Part shown: positions 56,371 to 64,000 of the stretch, piece by piece
Layout of the letters: each line of letters opens with the position of its first letter
Numbering within the stretch: position 1 is the first letter of the stretch
Assembly (NCBI GenBank): GCA_022701365.1
Contig: JAKUHH010000230.1
Span: forward strand, 186,001-250,000
Direction: 5' to 3'
DNA: 64,000 nt
Source: Mycocentrospora acerina
Taxonomy: Eukaryota > Ascomycota > Dothideomycetes > Pleosporales
Translations under genes and position numbers: made by a program
Notes under the pieces: generated by a model
Told to the model about the DNA's origin: nothing
The model's input: only the letters and a program-made list of their open reading frames with translations
Databases searched by the model: none

Positions 56371-58138
56371 ATGGCTTTCTTTCAAAACAACAACGATGTA
56401 GAAACGCGACTTTGTTCTGCAGTCAACGATGCGATCCGAGTGCGCGATGATAATCAACTCCGATCAATTGTTCTCCTCGAGCCACCATTTCCGCCAGATC
56501 ACGAGGAACTCATTCAATCTTTGCGGAGCAAATATCCCGCTAGCGACAACAATAACGCAAAACTTGAGCAACTGATCAGGAGAGTGGTGACTGAGACGGC
56601 AGAGTCTGAGGACGATCAAGGAAGACCAGTACAAGGATGGGGCGCCATGATTGTGTTCCTCTTGCAATGGATGACATTCTTGAGAGATATGGATGTTGGA
56701 AATCTACTGCACACATATCAGCAACTGAACGAACTGCAAAAGTATGTCTCTGGAGAATTGGGTTCTTGCTTCAATCCACACGTATCTTATATAAATATGC
56801 TAATTTATGATAAGACAAGCACAAACTGCCTTGTCACATCCCACGAAAGGTGTACTGATGCTTCCCACTATAATCAGTTATGCCAGGGTGTTTTCTCGCG
56901 TGGCAATAGGACTAGATAAGCGACCAGAGCTCATTCAACATTTGCTTGCAGTAACTGAAGAAGGCAAGCGAGAATCCCTTCCGGAGAAAGCAGCCAATGT
57001 CGTCCGTGAGGCCTTTACTACATGTCTCAATGACCGGAATACGGCACCTGGAGGTGTCGACAGAAATGGTAAGCCCGATGGGAAGAAGGTGGGTATTTAC
57101 AAGATGGCAAACATTTGTTTGCGAATTTTGTTCCAGGCCGACAAGCTAGAAAGCTGCGAAGGCATTTTTACCAATATCGACTCGACGTCACCACCACTTC
57201 ACATATATCCAGCCGCTGAGCGCGTAACATATCTCTACTACCTTGGACGGTATTATTTCGCCAACACTGAGTTTTATACGGCACAACTAGCTCTGCAAAA
57301 GGCATACGAGGACTGTCCATCCGCACCTCAATCCATTCGTCAACGACGACTCATCCTCATTTACCTCGTCACTGCCAACCTTATTCTAGGCCGCTTCCCA
57401 ACTGAGGATGTCTACAATTTGCCCGAAGCGAAAGACTTCCGCAAGCATTTTAAGCCGATAACGGATGCCATCCGACAAGGCAATCTCGAATCATTTCGTC
57501 GTATTACAAGCCTTGACCTCACACATCCAAGTGCGGAGTGGCTCTCTCACTACCGAGTTTTCTACCAAATAGGCAATTACTGCGAGGTCCTAGTGTGGCG
57601 GTCACTATTCAGAAAGGTGTTTCTACTCACTGGACAGCAAACCGGCAGTGCAATGTCAAATCTCGCTGCGACTCTCGACCTCAATGCTGCACTACTGGCA
57701 TTCCAATTTTGTGAGCGTCGCGCAAAGATCAAGAATGCCGCCATGGCAGCACAAGATCTTGGTCCTGGCCGTAGGAACCAGGGCCATTTGTTCCAAGATT
57801 ATGCATCGACGACAAGAGCCACTTATGTTGACCCTGATTTTGCCGGTGTCGAAGACGTCGAGCCCTATGACCATGAAATGGATCTACTAGAGATTGAATG
57901 CATATGCGGGAGTCTGCTTACACAAGGGTTTCTAGGTGGGTACATCAGCCACAAGTCTCAGAAGGTTGCCATTGCAAGTTCAAAGAGGCTGGGTGGTCCA
58001 TTGAAAGCGGGATTTCCTAATCCGTGGGAAGTTATTAAGAGCAAGAATAGCGATGAAGTCAAGGGGTGGAAATTGGATTTCCGTATTGAACAGCCCAAGG
58101 TGGTGAATATGAGTGGGGCAAGACCGGCTGGTGCGTAA
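56371..58138 (+). CDS. CSN12-like PCI domain protein (Csn12/Thp1/PCID2 family)
   Basis: A 564-residue protein. Exons are 56371-56741 and 56815-58138; the 73 bp intron is joined as AA|A, giving LQKQAQTALSHPTKG. The C-terminal half has TPR-like helices and then a PCI domain (about residues 410-550) that includes the segments YQIGNYCEVLVWRSLFRKVF, DLLEIECICGSLLTQGFLGGYISH and LGGPLKAGFPNPW. Csn12-type proteins interact with the COP9 signalosome in yeast and with splicing factors, while the related Thp1/PCID2 belongs to the TREX-2 mRNA export complex. The full-length blocks suit CSN12 more than Thp1, but the split between the two paralogues is not certain. Confidence 0.85.
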
Positions 58139-59083
58139 AAGCTTAAAATGATACCCTGATTGTTCGACTGGAGATGGCTTGATGTTGGATGTTTTTTTTT
58201 CTCATGGCAACCTTAATGTGTGGAACCATATGCATTCATTCATCCATTCAAATATACAGTTACCGAGATATTGGGATCTCGATTTTTGGAGAAGCATGTG
58301 ACAACCGTATCAACTTGTTATTACTCTCAACGAATAGGTCAGCATCATTCAGCAGGGAGCGATGCGTTGTGCCGAGGGTTGCAGAAGTGATTACACATCC
58401 ACAATTGCATCTACACACTTTGAATACTTGCACATTACCAAATGTATTTGTTTTAAATGCACAAAATCTTCCCACATTTTTTTTACACGTCATTTGAAGA
58501 CACATGTTCTTGTGCACTGCCTCTTCAATTTTGGGCATTTCTCAAAATAAATCGGTCATTTGAAAAAAAAAAGACATACGGTAGATGGGAGATGACACTC
58601 AGTAGATTTAGATAGGATTTTATAAGTAGCATTACCCACGCCTATCAAAGGTGGTCGGGTATGTTGTTCCTTTTTTCTTCTTCCAGAAGTTCAATACTAC
58701 TATGCCCTACCGAGTGACGTTTTGCTGTAATTTCGTTTGGTCCATTGTCTAAAAGTTGTAGCCCCGGCTACAAACAGCCCATTTCTATTAATAGATTCTA
58801 TCTCACTATGAATATTTGACAAGGCATTCTCTTAGTTCCAGTCATGTCATGTTTTACGATGACGCGCACTGAACGCGGAAAAGGACGCTACCACCCATAT
58901 CGTTCTTCTTACTCTAGGTTTTGGTGAAAACGCTGCATAATCGAATCTAAACGGCTGCTGGTATTTCATTTACCCTATCCACCCTGCTCTATTTTTATTT
59001 ATTTTTTTGTGGCTCCTAGGTGATGTCCCTTCGGTATATTTGAATTAAAACAAATAAAATTAAAGCATCTTATCTTCTTCGCC
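58139..59083. other. convergent intergenic region
   Basis: Between the CSN12-like stop (plus) and the seven-span gene stop (minus). AT-rich with several T and A runs, no coding signal. Confidence 0.5.
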
Positions 59084-60348
59084 TTAGCATATATCATCCT
59101 TTACCACTTGCTTTTCTTTGGTGATGTCGTTCTTTGATGTTGTTGTGAGATTGTCCGGTTCAATCTCAGGCTCATCTTGTATCGATCTCACAGTTGAAAC
59201 GAATGATTCTATCGAGGATCCACCAATAGAGGGTACACCTTGCACTGTGTTCGTATTATCTTGCGGCAGAGCTTTCTCGGCTTTTGCTGAGCCAATGGTA
59301 ATCCAGTGGAGTACTATGGCGTCCCAGGTTACTAGTGTGCTGTTTAGTTGTGTTAAAGTATCGCTAACAGTGCAAGTTTAAACCTACAATCGGCTATACA
59401 GATAGCTAGGCATATCATGGCCAATTCTTGTCCTCTGGTAACCATCAGTTGAATCATGTTTGCGATTGTTGGCAACATGATTAACAGGCCACCAATTATG
59501 CTCTTCCGAAGTACAATTTTGAGATTATTTTTGGCAGTAGTCTCTGGTTTCCATCTTCCCTTTTGGCCATTGCTAAGCTTTGAGTCTCTGAAATTACCGC
59601 TAAACACGCCAGTTATAGTAGTCAAGCCTGTAGAATCGACGAGGGGTCGAAGTAGGTAAAGATATACGCCTGTCATGATAGCATCAACGAGTGTGTTGAT
59701 GATCACATTGGGAATTGCCGCTGCTGCAGGTATACCGACATGACACCGCCCATCCGCGTGAACTGCGGTCAGCCCGAGGAGATAAGAATTGATGGTCACA
59801 CCGGTGAAAGAGGCCAGGACGGTGATCAAGCACCCCCAATAGAGCCAATCCCTGCTCCTGCGCACAAATGGTGCACGTACAACTCTGATCCGCTCAACTA
59901 GGAAGATAAACCTGTTTGGTCAGTCACCCGATTGAGAGTGGTAAAGTAATGCAAGCTTACACGACGAACTTGGCCGCAGTATAGAGGGTGACGCATATCC
60001 AGGTTGTCGCACGACATTGTGCGTAGTTAAACAATCCTTGTCCCGAAAGCATGAGAGCAGAAGAGAACAACAACACGATGACAAGGAAGTATAGGATAAG
60101 CACTAACATTGATGTGATGTGACGTGTTCTGACCGCGTTCCGTCGCAGCTTGGTGAATCGAGAGCCTATTTCAAATCAATGTAAGATAATAATTTCTCCG
60201 ATTGATCCTCCGTCTTACCTAGAAGTACAGAAAGTACCATCATACATAACAAAGATACTTCAACGTAAATCGTGCGATCTCTTGGAGTCTCCCCAGAAGT
60301 CACACCCTGAACGCCATGTTGCTGCGTCTCAGCTGTAGAAGGAGGCAT
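59084..60348 (-). CDS. seven-span membrane protein, receptor-like, four exons
   Basis: I joined four exons: 60219-60348, 59961-60165, 59388-59911 and 59084-59331, giving 368 residues. Each join completes a codon in a continuous frame (LLG|SRF, FVV|FIF, AD|LTW). Seven hydrophobic segments are visible: about residues 29-46, 62-84, 94-117, 130-150, 168-190, 238-258 and 268-292. The loop after the fifth span is long and basic and the C-terminal tail of about 75 residues is hydrophilic, with Glu/Asp and Ser clusters. This arrangement (seven spans, long third inner loop, hydrophilic tail) is like a G-protein-coupled receptor. No known receptor motif was recognised, so the function is unknown. The start at 60348 is the ATG nearest to the first span. 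Confidence 0.65.
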
Positions 60349-61375
60349 CGCATGTGCAATCAGTACGCGCTGAGTTAACCAAATTATTATAATAGATCTC
60401 ATATCACACGAGACATACCACTGTGAGTGACGTGAGATATTGACAATGATGGTGTTGAACAGATGAATATCATATTCTCGGTTACGCCAATTTACCCGGA
60501 AGTAAGCACCCACTTTGTAAAAGCCAGTAGTTCTTATCGAAGCCTATCAAAGTGAGGCCACAATTTCTTTATGGCGTAAACATTCCAACTAGGTCGAGTG
60601 AATGCTTGGAAAGACAGGAGACTGCGGAGTTGAGTCCATTGGCATGCTATCTACCCTCCTCATGATCAACTCCAAATCACACTAGAAGGTGTCCCGAGAT
60701 AAGTACTCGAAGCGTAGCTCAATATACGAGTAGCGTATGATATGAGTGGGCGGGCTGGTGTATTCCGCAGCTGGCGAGTCTAGGCGTTATAAGGGAAGCG
60801 GCAGTTGAACTCAACGGCGTAGCTTGGCGCGGCTTCTAGAGTGCGGTCGTAGCTCATGGTGGCATAGCTTTAGGTTTTGGGAACATGCTTTTGTTTGGTG
60901 GTTTCGGGTGATGTGCAGAGCTGAATCTTTGGTATTTATCCAGGAGTGGATGTAGTTAGACAGGGCGACAAGACTGGTTGGATTCGCTAACTAAAAAGTA
61001 TTGAAATCCCGAAAACTGCACACAATTAATTGTTATACACGCTGCGGTAGGGTATGGAACAAACCCCTTTCAGAGGTTGAACAGCTGCTCAAAGAGAGCA
61101 AAAATAACAACAAGATGGCTGAAGTATTTTTCAACAAATCCTATCCCTCGCAATGATGCACCAATTGAATCGTTACTCCACTCATCACTCAGGGAGAATT
61201 ACAGTTCAACCCACGGACCCGTTACGGGAGCGCTATAAATACCGAACGCCTCCATCAAAGACCCGAAGATCACTTGCATAGAACTAAGTGTAAGACAGTT
61301 TGCTCAAACTGATTTATTAATCAAAAGATCCACCTAGTTGGCACAGAACAACAAGAAGCTGTTCTACGTTTCAAC
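60349..61375. other. intergenic region
   Basis: Upstream of the seven-span gene and of the tRNA-Ser gene. Contains no plausible frame; mildly AT-rich. Confidence 0.5.
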
Positions 61376-61456
61376 GGCGTGGTGGCGGAGTGGTTATCGC
61401 GCAAGACTAGAAATCTTGTTCCTTCGGGAGCGCAGGTTCGAATCCTGCCTACGTCG
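61376..61456 (+). tRNA. tRNA-Ser (AGA)
   Basis: Acceptor GGCGTGG pairs with CTACGTC and a G discriminator. The anticodon stem CAAGA/TCTTG encloses the loop CTAGAAA, so the anticodon is AGA (Ser). The long variable arm (TTCCTTCGGGAGC) is typical of tRNA-Ser. The T arm is GCAGG-TTCGAAT-CCTGC. No intron. A T-run terminator (TTCTTTTT) follows directly. Confidence 0.95.
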
Positions 61457-61704
61457 ATTCTTTTTGAAAATCTGCTTGATGCAAGGCTTTTCTCCTTCTG
61501 GAAGAAGGAAAGAAAGGTCGAAACCCCAATCCAATTGCGCTTGGCGGCGACGGCTACCAATGTAGTTTCATAGGGAGACTAAATTTCGTTTTTTGGCAAT
61601 GTGGAGTTTTAAATTGAATCAATTATTCGCACTATAACCAAGAAGCATATGCCAACTATAGCTCGTATTGTAAATGGAGGCAATGAGCCTTTACTAGGTA
61701 GTCT
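61457..61704. other. short spacer
   Basis: Contains the tRNA terminator and the 3' side of the oxidoreductase gene on the other strand. Nothing else seen. Confidence 0.4.
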
Positions 61705-62834
61705 CTACGGTATTGTGCAAATGACCTTACCCTTTGTCTTGTTCTCCTCCAAGAGTCGATGCGCATCTTGAATCTGGTCCCATGGCAACACCTTCTCGAT
61801 GAAAAGCTTGAAACTTCCATCCTTGAATCGCGGCAACGCATGCTCGACCAACTGATCTCTCAGCTTGCCCTGGTACTCCTCATCTCTGCTCCTTAAGCTG
61901 CTACCAACGTATGTACACCTCTTCCTTATAAATGCACTAATATCTGTTCCCTCGGGAACTTTGGTCCCACCCATGAAGCCCAGGTTGACGATAACACCAT
62001 CTCTTGCTATAGCCTCGAGATTTTGCTGGAAGTACGCTGCACCGATGAAGTCGACGATAATGTCTACACCCTTCCCGTCGGTCGCTTTCAAGACTTCTTC
62101 GGCCCAGTTTTGGCTCGTGGTGTTAAAGGCGGCGGTCGCGCCGAGTTCGTTGACGGCGAAGGTACATTTGGCATCCTGACGAGCAGTTGCGTAGACAGCA
62201 GACGCGCTGTCGGCCAACGACAACTGGATGCCCGATATAGAGACAGACGACGCAGCAGCGTGCCACAGGATGGATTTTCCAGCAGCAAAGTGGCCAATGA
62301 GATACATCGCTTGGGTAGCTGTTATCCAGGTCTGGCAGGTAAATTTTGTTATTGCTTGAACCAAGAGAACGAGAGGAGGGACATACTTCAGGAATTCCCG
62401 CACACTGCTCCCAGCTCAACTCTTTTGGCTTCCTCACCAGCATATGCGTGCTCACGGCGATGTATTCAGCATAAGCTCCTCCGTACGCCAACCCAAAGAC
62501 TTCATCTCCCTCCTTAAATCCCTCTTTTCCACCACCTTCCTCGCTCAGCTCTGAGATCGTGCCTGAAAACTCTACACCAAGGATATTTGATACTCCTGGT
62601 GGGACGGGATAGTGGCCTTCGCGCTGTAGAAGATCCATACGGTTCAGACCAAATGCTTTGACTTTGACCAGTGCTTGCGATTTGCCGAGCTTGGGCTTGG
62701 GGACTTCGGTAATATGGAGCGCTTCAATGGGCCCTTTACCGTCCTTGATGTCTGGAAGATATGAGTGGACGGGACAAGTAGGTTGTTCTGTCGATAACTT
62801 GGTACGAACCTACTGCACGCATAGTGTTGCTCAT
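61705..62834 (-). CDS. quinone oxidoreductase, PIG3-like (MDR superfamily)
   Basis: A 338-residue NADPH-dependent quinone oxidoreductase-like protein, medium-chain reductase superfamily, probably cytosolic. Exons are 62810-62834 (25 bp), 62387-62751 and 61705-62331. The tiny first exon encodes MSNTMRAVD and begins the GroES-like catalytic domain; IKDGKGPIEALHITEVPKPKLG and NRMDLLQREGHYPVPPGVSNILGVEFSG follow. The Rossmann part has the segment AAASSVSISGIQLSLA (atypical in place of the usual G-x-G-x-x-G turn) and VDIIVDFIGAAYF. There are no zinc-binding Cys of alcohol dehydrogenases. Similar proteins: human TP53I3 (PIG3) and bacterial quinone reductases. The substrate is not known. Confidence 0.88.
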
Positions 62835-63485
62835 AGTGGTGATTACTTTGCGTCTATTCAGATCCGACTTGGTACTGTGATACTGAGAATACAACTAGAC
62901 CGACAGTAAGGTAGGTTCTAAAATTGGTCTTCCTGTGTCAAACCCGAGCGAAGAGAGATATATACAGAACAGATATAATCTCAGACATTAACACCGAGGC
63001 AGTGATGATTGGTAATGACGTTTGGGTGGGGTAGTTTTCCTAAGCTACCCTTGTTAGTTGCGGGGCATGTAGCGCAGAAACAAGCATTTGTGAGAACATA
63101 CCTCAGGAAGTCGTACATGAACACAAAGACTAAACTTTTTGGTACGAATTTTCAAAACAGAACTTAACATTTGTACCATCTGTGAGTGAGTCACTCCTAT
63201 TTTCACTCGCTTACCACTGCTGCCACATAAAACAGTTCTGAAAACAATGGGTGGAACGCTGTTACGAATCAGGTGCATTATCAGCATTATGCCAAGCATT
63301 TAAATCTTCGTTGGAAGTCTCACTGCGAACAAGGAGATGTGTAGGGGTGTTTATCCTGATTTGACCAGCGTGCTACTTTGGTATCATCAATCCTTAGTCT
63401 TCTGAAACTGTTTGATTATTCCATCATAAGCCTTGCAACCGACCGCAATTCGACCTGCTACAAAGAATACTTTTGACAGAGAGCT
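62835..63485. other. upstream region of the oxidoreductase
   Basis: Lies between the oxidoreductase start and the RPA1 stop, both minus strand. No gene or repeat recognised. Confidence 0.5.
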
Positions 63486-64000
63486 CTAGTTTACAAACAA
63501 GCTATCTTCATTAATATCATACTGTTTGATGAGCTGAGCAAGTTTGTTGGCCTCCTGAGCGAAGTTGAGCGGATACATGTTCAGAACTTGGTATCGAGGC
63601 CTGAATAGTGTAAGCGACTACCTTGGAATGCCTCTGAGAGTACTTACTTTGGCTGATCCTGGTACGTCTCCATCTTTGCTCGCACTCGAAAGTTGAATGT
63701 CTTACATGTAGCATCCTGCATGACGTTCATGAAATTTTGCGTATTGTTCTCTTCGTCGTCTAGCTTAATCTTCATTGCTTCGTTGGCTGACATGCCCACA
63801 ATGGACTGCCCAGCCTCATCGAAGCAGCTTAGCCATAGAGTTCCGGTGTGGTCTGCGACATTGACGCTCAGTACATAGCGATACTGAGGCTCTGGAAAGG
63901 CGACCTGGCACTTCTCACACCACCAAGATCCAGGGTTTTCCTCAATAACTTTCTTGTTGCAGTTTGGCGTTGAGCAGGCTGGGTATGCCACTGTGGTATT
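63486..64000 (-). CDS. Replication protein A large subunit (RPA1), 3' part
   Basis: The C-terminal part of the large subunit of the single-stranded DNA-binding complex RPA, cut by the window edge. Exons seen are 63648-64000 (continues beyond the window) and 63486-63600. The DNA-binding domain C zinc ribbon is visible: ACSTPNCNKKV and WWCEKCQVAFPEPQYRY. After it come LSVNVADHTGTLWLSCFDEAGQSI and the segment CKTFNFRVRAKMETYQDQPKPRYQV across the splice join. The frame is open to the window end without a start codon, so only the last 155 residues or so are seen. In many fungi RPA1 is MBF-regulated, but the promoter is out of view. Confidence 0.95.

Noticed and set aside
1..64000. Transposable elements, CRISPR arrays or a secondary-metabolite cluster
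   Set aside because: No transposase, reverse transcriptase, long terminal repeats, regularly spaced repeats, polyketide synthase or NRPS domains were seen.

Overview
This 64 kb window is nuclear DNA of a filamentous ascomycete. Introns are short (mostly 45-60 bp) with GT..AG ends and CTAAC/CTGAC-type branch sites, genes stand alone on both strands, and the proteins are typical of Pezizomycotina. The set of proteins (delta-8 sphingolipid desaturase, phosphoketolase, Zn2Cys6 factor, CSN12-like PCI protein) would suit Dothideomycetes such as Pleosporales, but that rank is inference and cannot be proven by eye. No transposon, CRISPR array, phage or secondary-metabolite cluster is visible. All exon joins below were made by hand from splice signals and reading-frame continuity, and in each multi-exon gene the summed exon length is a multiple of three.

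Layout, left to right. 1-10 kb: a Zn2Cys6 transcription factor, the Lcp5/neuroguidin U3 snoRNP protein, and an unrecognised zinc-binding/UIM/proline-repeat protein. 10-21 kb: complex I 24 kDa subunit, UBR7-like E3 ligase divergent from MCM2 (shared promoter with an ACGCGT box), and ribosomal proteins L30 and L10. 21-29 kb: ATG9 divergent from COG6, then a BolA-like protein divergent from a NIF3 family protein. 29-38 kb: a tRNA-Asn with an intron, phosphoketolase, delta-8 sphingolipid desaturase, and a PGM2-type phosphopentomutase/phosphoglucomutase. 39-49 kb: a 1125-residue protein with an N-terminal Cys/His module, a secreted EGF-plus-propeller protein, a sterol O-acyltransferase, and a small seven-span membrane protein. 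50-64 kb: MED4 divergent from NCS1 (frequenin), a TM9/EMP70 protein, a CSN12-like PCI protein, a second seven-span membrane protein in four exons, a tRNA-Ser, a PIG3-like quinone oxidoreductase, and the 3' end of RPA1.

How the genes relate. Most are housekeeping: replication (MCM2, RPA1), translation (L30, L10, two tRNAs, Lcp5), respiration, Golgi/autophagy traffic (ATG9, COG6, TM9), transcription (MED4) and lipid metabolism (sterol esterification, sphingolipid desaturation). Two neighbourhoods hint at functional pairing: ATG9/COG6 share a 375 bp promoter, and phosphoketolase lies near a pentose-phosphate mutase. The least explained items are the UIM/proline-repeat protein (8242-10034), the 1125-residue protein (39052-42429), the two seven-span proteins and a perfect hairpin at 49756-49782. 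I see no convincing new multi-gene system.
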